A stretch of DNA of 64,000 bases from Herminiimonas sp. (GTDB taxonomy: Bacteria; Pseudomonadota; Gammaproteobacteria; Burkholderiales; Burkholderiaceae_D), in assembly GCA_028292665.1 (NCBI GenBank), contig JAQGLW010000004.1, positions 1 through 64,000 of the forward strand. The letters run 5' to 3'. The notes under the pieces are model-generated. The model ran no database searches. It had not been told where the DNA came from and worked only from the letters and a program-made list of their open reading frames with translations. A program made the translations under genes and the position numbers. Within the stretch, counting starts at the first letter, position 1. Each line of letters opens with the position of its first letter. Of this stretch, positions 37,600-45,502 are shown one piece after another.

Positions 37600-37607
37600 A
37601 GTTGCAT
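37591..37607 (-). promoter_or_regulatory. Candidate Zur operator at the start of the decayed ABC gene
   Basis: TTGCAACATAGTTGCAT contains a perfect 6+6 dyad (TGCAAC-ATA-GTTGCA, 37592-37606). Thirteen of seventeen positions are the same as in the centre of the palindrome before zur (40495-40511). On the minus strand a TAAAAT immediately precedes it, so a bound repressor would block promoter escape. Confidence 0.55.
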
Positions 37608-37624
37608 TTTACAGAAATAATCAT

Positions 37625-37656
37625 GCGTGCGGAAAGAAATACCGCACGCTTTTTCT
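37625..37656. terminator. Strong hairpin downstream of dksA
   Basis: An 8-bp perfect stem GCGTGCGG/CCGCACGC with a 9-nt loop. The T-run lies on the plus side (TTTTTCT), so it looks like a plus-strand terminator, but it is 36 bp beyond the dksA stop on the minus strand, where only ATGATTATTTCT follows. It may stop transcription in both directions or act as an mRNA 3' end. Confidence 0.5.
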
Positions 37657-37691
37657 AACGATTATTGTGTTCCGGAATCCGGGCCGGCTAA

Positions 37692-38696
37692 TCAGTCGCC
37701 GTACAGTTTTTGCTTGAGTTCGCGCCGTTGCTGCGCTTCCAGCGACAGTGTCGCAGTCGGCCGCGCCAGCAGACGCGGAATGCCGATTGGCTCGCCGGTC
37801 TCTTCGCACCAGCCGTAATCGCCTGAATCGATGCTGGCGATCGATTGCTGCACTTTCTTCAGCAGCTTGCGTTCGCGATCACGCGTGCGCAACTCAAGCG
37901 CATGCTCTTCTTCAATGGTGGCGCGATCGGCCGGATCGGGTACGAGCACTGTTTCGCGCAGATGCTCAGTCGTCTCGCCGGCGTTTTTCAGCAAATCTTT
38001 TTCGAGTTGCTGCAGACGCGCCTTGAAAAAGGCCAATTGCGCCGCGTTCATGTAATCCTTTTCGCTCATCTTGAGGATTTGCGCTTCGGACAGCAGGGCG
38101 CCGTCGGTCAGGACGGTCGGAGTCGGTTTCATTGTTTTGGTTGCCACTTCGCTTACTTTCGAAACTACGGTTTGTTCAATTTTATCTGTTAATCGGGCGC
38201 TTGTTTTGTTGCTGCTCATAAGTACGCCAGATTGCATCACTTTGGAATTCGTTTCAGGAGCGGCAACTGCTGTTGCTTTTACAGCAGGCAAAGCGGTTTT
38301 CGGGGCCGCAGCACGAACTGGTTGTGCGCTCTGTTTTCCAGCCGCTCCCGTTTTGCCGGGTGCCTGGGCCGCACTCCTGACGGTAGCCGTTTTTTTGGTG
38401 GCGGGGGCCGTCTTTTTTGCGATCGCGGGTTTAGTCGTTTTCGGTACCGCCTTCACTGCCGGCTTCGCACTGCTCTTGACAGGAGACCTGGCAGGTTTGA
38501 CGGCAGTCTTTGTCAGTGGTTTCGTGACTTTGGAGGCCGGTTTCAGCGCGCTTGTAATTTTTTTGGCTAACTTTTCCGTTACCGCTTTCAATCTGGATTT
38601 GCCGATAGCCTTTTCAGCCGGCTTGGCTTTGGCCGATACGGTCGGTTTTTTTGCCGTGCTGCTTTTTTTGCCGGAAGTTGTAACGGTTGCGTTCAT
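37692..38696 (-). CDS. dksA: DksA/TraR family RNA polymerase-binding factor with long basic N-terminal tail
   Basis: The C-terminal 140 residues are a DksA: coiled coil with KARLQQLEKDLLKNAGETTEH, the tip region with the two acidic residues in VPDPADRATIEEE, and the globular end DSGDYGWCEETGEPIGIPRL. Only one of the four zinc cysteines remains (C-x2-T and S-x2-A replace the rest), as in other alpha/betaproteobacterial DksA proteins. The first 190 residues are low-complexity Lys/Ala/Pro/Thr, histone H1-like. Total 334 residues against about 150 in E. coli. DksA with ppGpp tunes rRNA and amino acid promoters. Confidence 0.9.
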   Translation of the reverse strand: MNATVTTSGKKSSTAKKPTVSAKAKPAEKAIGKSRLKAVTEKLAKKITSALKPASKVTKPLTKTAVKPARSPVKSSAKPAVKAVPKTTKPAIAKKTAPATKKTATVRSAAQAPGKTGAAGKQSAQPVRAAAPKTALPAVKATAVAAPETNSKVMQSGVLMSSNKTSARLTDKIEQTVVSKVSEVATKTMKPTPTVLTDGALLSEAQILKMSEKDYMNAAQLAFFKARLQQLEKDLLKNAGETTEHLRETVLVPDPADRATIEEEHALELRTRDRERKLLKKVQQSIASIDSGDYGWCEETGEPIGIPRLLARPTATLSLEAQQRRELKQKLYGD

Positions 38697-38819
38697 ATAC
38701 CCTTGTCCTCATGAACTGCCCGACATTCTGATCTTCAGGTGCCGCGTGCGATTTCATTGCTTTCGCATCTGGTTTGGCGCCCCTCCTTTACATAAAGCCA
38801 CCATAGTGTATACCAAAGT

Positions 38820-39854
38820 TTATACCAAACATTGTTCAAGGCCGCGAATAAAGATATCTTTTGGCAGATTTTTTCCTATAAACACCATTTTGCTGCCGCG
38901 CATTTCGCCATCTGCCCATTTGCCGCCGATATCGCTTCCCATCATCTGATGCACCCCCTGAAATACGACTTTGCGGTCGGCGCCATTCATCAGTAAAACG
39001 CCTTTATACCGCAACATGCGCGGGCCATAAACCTGTACCAGGCCGCCCAGGAATTCATCGAGCCTGTCGCTGTCGAACGGGCGCGTACTCTTGAAGACGA
39101 ATGCGGCGATATCGTCGGAATGCCCGTGGCCGGCCGGATGAACATGCGCATGATCGTGGTTGCAATGGTCGTCGCAATCATGATGCTCATGCGTTTCCGC
39201 AGCCAGAAAATCGGGATCTATTTCAAGTTTTTCATTCAGATTGAAGCCGCGGATATCGAGTATTTCGGTAATCGGCGCGCGGCCGAAATCGAGCTTGCCG
39301 ACAGGGGCGCGCGGATTGATGCGCTTCAAGCGTGCGGTGAGCGTCCGGACATCATCAGCACCGACCAAATCGGTCTTCGACAGCAGAATCTTGTCGGCGA
39401 ATCCGACCTGGCGCTGCGCTTCTTCATGTTCGTCGAGCTGCTGCATCGCATGCCTCGCATCGACCACCGTGACGACTGCGTCCAGCAGGTAGTGCATCGC
39501 AACTTCATCATCCATGAAAAACGTTTGCGCGACCGGTCCCGGATTCGCCAATCCGGTGGTTTCGATGACGACACGGTCAAAATGCAATTCGCCTGCGTTG
39601 CGTTTTTGCGACAGCGCGGTGAGCGCGACGATCAAATCGCCGCGCACGGTGCAGCAAATGCATCCGTTGTTCATCTCGACGATTTGCTCGGTGCTGTCCT
39701 GCACCAGTATTTCGTTGTCGATATTTTCTTCGCCGAATTCATTTTCGATCACAGCGATCTTGTGACCGTGCTGCTCCTGCAGTATGCGGTTGAGCAATGT
39801 GGTTTTTCCGGCGCCGAGAAAGCCGGTCAAAATCGTGGTGGGAATCAATGCCAT
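38820..39854 (-). CDS. CobW/COG0523 family GTPase, probable zinc metallochaperone
   Basis: A G3E GTPase of 344 residues: Walker A GFLGAGKTTL, the metal-binding CICC within NNGCICCTVRGDL, switch and TGLANP, SKTD guanine-recognition motif, a His-rich loop near residue 225 (ETHEHHDCDDHCNHDHAHVHP) split across acidic residues, and the C-terminal CobW_C domain. The His loop and the neighbouring Zur suggest a zinc chaperone of the ZigA/ZagA type. It starts at 39854, 22 bp from the zur stop, and is probably cotranscribed with zur. Confidence 0.9.
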   Translation of the reverse strand: MALIPTTILTGFLGAGKTTLLNRILQEQHGHKIAVIENEFGEENIDNEILVQDSTEQIVEMNNGCICCTVRGDLIVALTALSQKRNAGELHFDRVVIETTGLANPGPVAQTFFMDDEVAMHYLLDAVVTVVDARHAMQQLDEHEEAQRQVGFADKILLSKTDLVGADDVRTLTARLKRINPRAPVGKLDFGRAPITEILDIRGFNLNEKLEIDPDFLAAETHEHHDCDDHCNHDHAHVHPAGHGHSDDIAAFVFKSTRPFDSDRLDEFLGGLVQVYGPRMLRYKGVLLMNGADRKVVFQGVHQMMGSDIGGKWADGEMRGSKMVFIGKNLPKDIFIRGLEQCLV

Positions 39855-39876
39855 AAGTAATCCGGTCAATCAGAAG

Positions 39877-40458
39877 TTAGTGTGCACAATCGGCGCACCA
39901 TCCTTTGATGGTGAGTTCGATGTCGTGGCTTTGAAAACCTTTTCCGAGGGTTTCCTGCAGGGCGCTTTGCAATTGCCGGCGCAGCGCCGATTGCTGCTTT
40001 GACGATTCCGACAGAGCTCCGGCAAGCGGCCCGGTATCGCTGTTGTTCTCGAGACAAAACACCTTGGCGCAGCGCGTGCATTTGAAATGTCCGTGCTGGT
40101 GTTGCATAGATTGGCGCCCGGTTTGCACCACGCCATCCTGTTCCGCATGGTCCGTACCGGCGCTATAGCGAAAGACGCGGTCGTCGCCGGCGATTTTGTG
40201 CGCCAGTCCGGCATCGGTCAGGCAGTCGAGCGCGCGATACAGCGTGACGCGGTCCATGTCGGAAAAAGCGTCCTGTATATCCTGGTGCGAAAAAGCGCAG
40301 CGTGCGCCGAGCAGGGCGGCCAATACCTTGACCCTGGCCGCCGTAATGCGTACCGAGGCATCGCGCAGCCGGGCTTCAGCGAGCGCCTGTGCTTGTTCAA
40401 GTTTGGGCTTCCGGTCGCGGTGCGCGCCTGCAGCGTCAGGTTTGGTTTTGGTCGTCAT
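39877..40458 (-). CDS. zur: Fur-family transcriptional regulator, probable Zur
   Basis: A 193-residue Fur-fold repressor: winged helix (about 25-110, RITAARVKVLAALLGARCAFS, DMDRVTLYRALDCLTDAGL) and dimer/metal domain with HxHxHFKCTRC and a C-terminal CADC, the structural zinc pairs. Location next to a CobW GTPase and a ZnuD-like receptor, and the lack of Fe-related genes, favour Zur over Fur. The ATG at 40458 gives the usual N-terminus. A perfect palindrome 28 bp upstream suggests autoregulation. Confidence 0.85.
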   Translation of the reverse strand: MTTKTKPDAAGAHRDRKPKLEQAQALAEARLRDASVRITAARVKVLAALLGARCAFSHQDIQDAFSDMDRVTLYRALDCLTDAGLAHKIAGDDRVFRYSAGTDHAEQDGVVQTGRQSMQHQHGHFKCTRCAKVFCLENNSDTGPLAGALSESSKQQSALRRQLQSALQETLGKGFQSHDIELTIKGWCADCAH

Positions 40459-40485
40459 GAAATGAATTGGGGTTTTCAGAATTAT

Positions 40486-40520
40486 GCCGCAATTTTGCAA
40501 TTGAGTTGCAAAATTGCGGC
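40486..40520 (-). promoter_or_regulatory. 35-bp perfect palindrome upstream of zur, candidate Zur operator
   Basis: Two 15-bp arms (GCCGCAATTTTGCAA and its exact mirror) around a 5-bp centre. The core 40495-40511, TTGCAATTGAGTTGCAA, matches the element over the decayed ABC gene. On the minus strand TTGCAA could serve as -35 and CATAAT right after the palindrome as -10 (19-bp spacer). The rest of the 264-bp gap 40459-40722 holds nothing recognisable. No T-run follows, so a terminator is less likely. Confidence 0.6.
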
Positions 40521-40722
40521 GGCTTTGAGAAAACAGGATCGATGCTCTCATGCGATGCGGGTTGTAGCTCCCTCTCTCATCCCGGATAGCCATAATCAAT
40601 CGCCGCCCGCTGCCAGACTGGCTGGACATGCAGCCCGGCGCTGACATGGAAGGAACTGAAGATGGATCGACGCCATTTGCTGATCGCTGGCGCCCGTGTG
40701 CCCCGGCTGGCTGCCGTCCGGT

Positions 40723-41682
40723 TCAACCGTCGCGTTTTTTCGCGCGCGGATGCGCAGCGTCATACACCTGCGCCAGGCGCTGGAAATCCAGCGCCGTGTA
40801 GACCTGGGTCGATGCAATCGACGCATGGCCCAGCATTTCCTGCACCGCGCGCAGGTCGCCGGACGATTGCAGCACATGGGATGCGAAAGAATGGCGCAGC
40901 ACGTGTGGATGTACATTGACAGGAATGCCAAGCGCCTGCGCGTGGGCTTTAAGCCGCAATTGCACCACGCGAGGCGACATGCGTGTGCCGCGTTCGGTGA
41001 GGAACAGCGGATGTGGATCGGTTTTCACCAAAGAGCCGCGTACCACGAGCCAGTCGGCGATGGCCTGCAGCGCCGGCTGGCCGACCGGCACCTTGCGCTG
41101 CTTGTTGCCTTTGCCGGTTACAGTGACTTCATGTGCATCGAAATCGATCCAGCCCGCCGACTCGTGCGAGCCTTCCTTTGCGTAACGCACATCCAGTGCT
41201 GTCAATTCCGATACCCGCAATCCACTGGAATACAGCAGTTCGAACATCGCGTGGTCGCATCGCTGCAAACTGGAATCCGGATTCATGCCCGGACGCGGTT
41301 TCGACACCAGTTGCACGGCATCGTCGGCCGATAGCGCCTTGGGCAAGGATTTCGCGCGTTTTGGCGCCTTGATGCCGTCGACCGGATTCGATGCGAGCGT
41401 GATCTGTTCCGACAGCCAATCGAAGAACCCGCGCCAGGCGGAAAGTTTGCGGGCGATCGAGCGGGCGTTCAATCCTTTGCCGTGCAGTTGCGCGGCAAAT
41501 TTTCGAATGTGGAAATGCGTGATTGAGGCAAAGGAAAAATCGCCGGCGAGCGTATCGGCAAACGCCGACAATTCGGCCAGATCGCGACGGTAATTGCTGA
41601 TCGTATGCGGCGACAGCTTGCGCTGGGTTTTCAGGCTATCGAGATAGCCATTCAAATGAGTCTGGTTGTCACGCGCGCTCAC
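40723..41682 (-). CDS. xerC: Tyrosine recombinase XerC
   Basis: Chromosome dimer resolution recombinase, 319 residues. The N-terminal SAM-like domain includes SPHTISNYRRDL. The catalytic set is visible: Arg in SSGLRVSEL, Lys in GKGNKQRKVPV, HxxR in HVLRHSFASHVL, His in LGHASIASTQ and the Tyr in VYTALDFQRL. It follows DUF484, the usual xerC partner, so it is the housekeeping enzyme and not a phage integrase. Confidence 0.93.
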   Translation of the reverse strand: MSARDNQTHLNGYLDSLKTQRKLSPHTISNYRRDLAELSAFADTLAGDFSFASITHFHIRKFAAQLHGKGLNARSIARKLSAWRGFFDWLSEQITLASNPVDGIKAPKRAKSLPKALSADDAVQLVSKPRPGMNPDSSLQRCDHAMFELLYSSGLRVSELTALDVRYAKEGSHESAGWIDFDAHEVTVTGKGNKQRKVPVGQPALQAIADWLVVRGSLVKTDPHPLFLTERGTRMSPRVVQLRLKAHAQALGIPVNVHPHVLRHSFASHVLQSSGDLRAVQEMLGHASIASTQVYTALDFQRLAQVYDAAHPRAKKRDG

Positions 41683-41695
41683 GCCGGCCGGCGTT

Positions 41696-42364
41696 TCAGT
41701 CGAGCAGACATGTCAATGCCGCGCTCGTGGTTTCGCCCATCTTCGCCAGGAAATCGGTCGCCATGTCGGAAGTAAAGCGCTCGGGGTCCGGCGAACCCAA
41801 TACCAGCAGGCCGAATGCTTCCGGTGAGGCGTCCACGCGCAAAGGCAGGATTGCAATCGATTTTATCGAAGGCGCATCGTCGAGCCAGGAAGCTGCTTCG
41901 AAGTCGTTGTTCGAGCCGCAAAACGGCGTATTCAAACCATTCGAAAAAATCCGCGCGTCGGTCGATACTTCGGCGGCAAACCATGTATGGGAAAATTCTT
42001 CGGCAACGCCCCAGATGCGCAATGTCGCATGCGGCACCGAGAAAATTGTTTGCAAGCCGTTGATCAGCACATGCGGCAGGTCGACGTCATTGCGCGCCAG
42101 CAGCAGCGAGCGCGTCCATGACTGGAATTTTTCGGTGATCTCATCGTTTTCCTGGCCTATGCGCATCAATGCCGCCATCCGCAGTTCCAGCGCCTTGATC
42201 TTTTCGCGCAGGACTTCCATCTGTCTTTCCTGCAGAGAGACGGTGCGGCCGCCAAGCGTGCTGCTCAATTTTATCTGCGATATGAGCTCTGCATGCTGTT
42301 CGAAGAAATGCGGGTTGTCTGCCAGATATCGGGCGACCGAAGCGGAATCCAGTTGAAGAGTCAT
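41696..42364 (-). CDS. DUF484 family protein (GAF-like)
   Basis: A 222-residue protein of the DUF484 family: N-terminal VARYLADNPHFFEQHAELI, a short coiled coil (SLQERQMEVLREKIKALELRM), and a GAF-like domain (about 90-220) with SIAILPLRVDASPEAFGLLVLGSPDPERFT. It is commonly found directly before xerC, as here (13 bp). Function is unknown. Confidence 0.9.
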   Translation of the reverse strand: MTLQLDSASVARYLADNPHFFEQHAELISQIKLSSTLGGRTVSLQERQMEVLREKIKALELRMAALMRIGQENDEITEKFQSWTRSLLLARNDVDLPHVLINGLQTIFSVPHATLRIWGVAEEFSHTWFAAEVSTDARIFSNGLNTPFCGSNNDFEAASWLDDAPSIKSIAILPLRVDASPEAFGLLVLGSPDPERFTSDMATDFLAKMGETTSAALTCLLD

Positions 42365-42442
42365 GAGTTGTCTATGGAAGGATCAATAATGGTAACGGCA
42401 CTGGCAAGCATTGTACATCGCCGCGACGCCCGATTGCATGAC

Positions 42443-42464
42443 AAAAGGGCACCCGAAGGTGCCC
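42443..42464 (-). terminator. Rho-independent terminator of the porin gene
   Basis: On the minus strand the stem GGGCACC/GGTGCCC is closed by a TTCG tetraloop (a C(UUCG)G type) and followed by TTTT. It lies 24 bp past the porin stop. Confidence 0.85.
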
Positions 42465-42488
42465 CGAGAACAGCGAGGCGGTTGAAAA

Positions 42489-43544
42489 TCAAAAGACGTG
42501 GCGGACGCCGATATTGAATGCCTTGTCGCCGGAGCCGGCCTCGATCGCGCTGCCAACCGTGTAAGCAGCCGTATTGTCGTTCTTTATGCGGGCGTAGGAA
42601 GTGTACAAGTTGGTCCGTTTTGATAATGCATAGGTATACCCGATCGCCCACTGGTGAGCGTCGTTGTTCAACGCAGAGCGATCGTCCTTGCGGATATAAG
42701 AAGCCAGCAATGTGCTTTGACCGAACGGAACGGTGACGCCGACCAGCAAGTCGCGGCTGTCGTCGGAGCCGGGACCTGCGGCGACGCCATACGGCGTTGA
42801 CGTCGCGCCGATCGGATAGGGCGAGCTGCCCGGACCTTTGTTGTCGCCATATGCAAGATATGCCTTGGCTACATTGAAGTTGTAGTTTGCCGCCAGCAGC
42901 GTGTTCCTGGCGCTCGCGGTATCCGTCGTGTTGCGCAGATTATGGTAACCGAGACGGACATTGAGCGGTCCGTTGGAATAGCCGACCGAAGCGCCCGCTG
43001 CGCGGCCGGCGGATGTGCTGCCTGCAACCTCGCCGAAGCCATACGCGATTTCGCCGTTGAAGCCGGCGAAATTCGGCGTAGCGTATTTGATCGTGTTATT
43101 CATCCGGGTGCCGGTACTTGGTATCAGGTTGGTGGAAGCGCCTGCCAGACCGACACCGAACGGATCGGCCACATCGTTCAAAACCAAATAGAAAGGCGTG
43201 TATTGACGGCCGAGCGTTACGGTGCCGAAGCCGCTGCTCAAACCGACAAAGGACTGGCGGCCGAATGCCAGTCCGCCTTGGTTAAAGCCTCCGGTATCGA
43301 TGGCAAGGCCGGTTTCCAATGTGAAAATGGCGGCCAGCCCGCCGCCGAGATCTTCCCTGCCGCGAAAACCCAGGCGAGAGCCGGACTGTATGCCGCTGGT
43401 CAGTTTCGATACCGAACCGGCTGAACCGCCTCTCTCGGAGACGAGGCCGGCATCTGCAATTCCGTAAACGGTAATGGCGGACTGTGCGGAAGCAGCGCTT
43501 GCGAACGTGCCCAGCACTGCAAGAACAAGTAGCGATTTTTTCAT
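42489..43544 (-). CDS. Burkholderiales-type general porin
   Basis: A 351-residue trimeric 16-strand porin. Signal peptide MKKSLLVLAVLGTFASAASA, mature start QSAITVYGIADAGLV, then GSRLGFRGREDLGGGLAAIFTLETG, FGRQSFVGLSSGFGTVTLGRQY, and the C-terminal GVRHVF ending in Phe. The ATG at 43544 has an AAGGATAG site upstream. It interrupts the otherwise usual order dapF-DUF484-xerC. Confidence 0.95.
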   Translation of the reverse strand: MKKSLLVLAVLGTFASAASAQSAITVYGIADAGLVSERGGSAGSVSKLTSGIQSGSRLGFRGREDLGGGLAAIFTLETGLAIDTGGFNQGGLAFGRQSFVGLSSGFGTVTLGRQYTPFYLVLNDVADPFGVGLAGASTNLIPSTGTRMNNTIKYATPNFAGFNGEIAYGFGEVAGSTSAGRAAGASVGYSNGPLNVRLGYHNLRNTTDTASARNTLLAANYNFNVAKAYLAYGDNKGPGSSPYPIGATSTPYGVAAGPGSDDSRDLLVGVTVPFGQSTLLASYIRKDDRSALNNDAHQWAIGYTYALSKRTNLYTSYARIKNDNTAAYTVGSAIEAGSGDKAFNIGVRHVF

Positions 43545-43890
43545 TGATCTATCCTTGATTGTGAAAAATTTTATCGGGATCCACATGAGTCGGACGATTC
43601 AACAGTAAAAGCCGGCCGTGACATCGGGTGAATATTGGTCGGTTCTGGCGCAGCGATTTGGCCGAAATAAAAAAAATCGTAGATGGACGTGGCTTTTTTA
43701 TCACGCATCCACGGCAACAAATGCGGCAATGAATCCCGATAACGCGGAAGCAGCGGCGAATTTTTTACATCGTGCATTATTTTCGTTGCCGTCAAATACA
43801 TTGCAGCAAAAACTCCGCGAAAAATCCGGAAAGGTTTGATTTTTATTCAGCCGCGGTCAGAATTTGTGAGAGAGCCTATGCATAGTCACA
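43545..43890. promoter_or_regulatory. 346-bp divergent region between porin and Sel1 genes
   Basis: It contains the porin leader and promoter area and only short, poorly supported reading frames on either strand. An A-run (AAATAAAAAAAATCG, near 43666-43681) occurs upstream of the porin. At its right edge is the long inverted repeat described separately. Confidence 0.4.
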
Positions 43891-43902
43891 ATGCATAGGC
43901 TC
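43872..43902. repeat. 12-bp perfect inverted repeat over the first ATG of the Sel1 gene
   Basis: GAGCCTATGCAT, a 7-bp spacer, and ATGCATAGGCTC. The second arm contains the first possible ATG (43891) of the Sel1 gene. In RNA the hairpin would hide that codon; in DNA it is a good dyad for a dimeric protein. No T-run follows on either strand. Confidence 0.85.
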
Positions 43903-43911
43903 AAAAGTTCC

Positions 43912-45453
43912 ATGGCCAATCGCGAGGAATTGCTTATTATCCGGGCGGCTCGGGCAGGGCAGGCTGCTGCCCAATTGACATTGGGAAAGCGCTATTTGTT
44001 TGGCAGCCCGGGCTTGCCGAAAAGCAGCGCAACAGCACTGTACTGGCTTGACCGGGCCGCCCGCCAGCATGAACAGGATGCATGGATTCTCATCGGCAGC
44101 CATATTCCGTTCGAGACGGTGCGGCAGGCAACGCAGCCGGATAAATTATGTTTCTGGTATGAGCGCGCTTTTGATGCGGGCGTCGTGCAGGCCGGTCTTG
44201 TGTTCGCCAAATTAGTGCTGGCGCAAGGCAAGGAAGCAGTGGATGAATCGCTGTGCCGCAAGGCATTGCTTGCACTTAAGACGGCAGCTCATGCCGGTAT
44301 TCCCGATGCGCAATGGCTGTTGGCGCAGCACATCGAAAGGATGCAGGCAGGCGCACCGCATCGTTCATCGGACAATCAGGACGATAACGGCGAGGCTTCG
44401 ACCGGCACAAAAGAAGCGGCGCTCGAATGGACCATGCGGGCCGCCGCCGGCGGCATGGTGCAGGCGCAGCGCGCGCTGGCCGATCGTGCCTGGGACGCTG
44501 CCGATTATCCGATGTTCCTGCATTGGGCATTGCCATTGGCGCGCGAAATCGCGCGGTATGCATCTGCGTTGAACAAAACCGCTTTGCAGCTGCGCAACGA
44601 CGATGCATTGCTATTGTCGCGCAGCGCGCAGGCGCTCTCGCGTACCGCCGATCCTGACCAGGAAGAAATGGAACGATATTGGGAACTGGCGGCACAGGCC
44701 GGCGACAGGAACGCGCAATTTTCTTTAGGCCTGTGGCTGGCGAGAATGGACGCGAACGGCGCGCGCACCGTCGCTATCCCGGGACTGGCGCATTATAAAA
44801 AATCGCTGCGCTGGCTGGCGCTGTCCGCGGAACAAGGGCTGGCTGACGCATGGTATGCGATGTCGAAAATCTATCTGAAGCCTGAATTCTCGCAGCGCAG
44901 CGTTGCGGATGCGCAGCGTTATCTCGAAAGAGCGGCGGAGTCCGGGCACAGTGCCGCACAGGCAGAGTTGGGCATGAGCGCATGGCGTACGCGGCGGGAA
45001 CAATCCTCGAACGATACGCGTGCAGTATATTGGCTGCAGAAAGCAGCGGCCCAGGGCAATCGGGAAGCGCGGATACTCCTTGAAAAAATCGCCGGACACG
45101 CCAGCCCGGCCGCCTGGGCGCAAGCCGCGAAACGCCGATTGACGCGCGATATGGTCAATGTTTTTCCGTTTCTGGCGGCACGCATCGAATTGGCCGCGCT
45201 ATTTGGATTGTCGCGAACGGAAGCGCTGCTGCTGGATTTGAATGCCGCGGATTGCGGCCATTGCCTGCTGGTGGATATCCGCGCACAGCATCCGCGCAGC
45301 GGACGGCGGTTGATACTGGTGCAAACGGGTCACGAACGCCAGACGCTAAGCCGCATCGCGCGGTTGTTTGAAGATGTCGATTGCGGGCCGGACGGACCCG
45401 AGGGCAATTACCGGCAGCGTCTTTACCGGCTCAAGAGTCTGGTGCACGACTGA
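43912..45453 (+). CDS. Sel1-repeat (SLR) protein
   Basis: About 513 residues of Sel1-like helical repeats: AAQLTLGKRYLFGSPGLPKSSATALYWLDRAA near the start, AGDRNAQFSLGLWLARM in the middle, and ADAWYAMSKIYLKPEF, AAQAELGMSAWRTRRE and WLQKAAAQGNREARILLEKIA toward the end. A distinct C-terminal domain of about 90 residues follows (CGHCLLVDIRAQHP, IARLFEDVDCGPDG). No signal peptide. The ATG at 43912 (MANREELL) is preferred because ATG 43891 lies in a hairpin. SLR proteins are scaffolds; the partner is unknown. Confidence 0.85.
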   Translation: MANREELLIIRAARAGQAAAQLTLGKRYLFGSPGLPKSSATALYWLDRAARQHEQDAWILIGSHIPFETVRQATQPDKLCFWYERAFDAGVVQAGLVFAKLVLAQGKEAVDESLCRKALLALKTAAHAGIPDAQWLLAQHIERMQAGAPHRSSDNQDDNGEASTGTKEAALEWTMRAAAGGMVQAQRALADRAWDAADYPMFLHWALPLAREIARYASALNKTALQLRNDDALLLSRSAQALSRTADPDQEEMERYWELAAQAGDRNAQFSLGLWLARMDANGARTVAIPGLAHYKKSLRWLALSAEQGLADAWYAMSKIYLKPEFSQRSVADAQRYLERAAESGHSAAQAELGMSAWRTRREQSSNDTRAVYWLQKAAAQGNREARILLEKIAGHASPAAWAQAAKRRLTRDMVNVFPFLAARIELAALFGLSRTEALLLDLNAADCGHCLLVDIRAQHPRSGRRLILVQTGHERQTLSRIARLFEDVDCGPDGPEGNYRQRLYRLKSLVHD

Positions 45454-45502
45454 AACGATGCCTGCCGGGAAGGCGCGGCAGCGGCACTCGATTGATGCCG
45501 TT

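Noticed and set aside
37625-37656. Plus-strand rho-independent terminator
   Set aside because: No plus-strand gene lies upstream, so it cannot have the usual role. Kept as a hairpin near the dksA 3' end without a strand.
40723-41682. Tyrosine recombinase as evidence for an integrated element
   Set aside because: It is XerC next to DUF484, a housekeeping pair. No attachment-site duplication or phage genes were seen.
43571-43839. Overlapping short frames on both strands between the porin and Sel1 genes
   Set aside because: Both strands are open with equally poor features, the region is the porin promoter area, and neither frame resembles a known protein.
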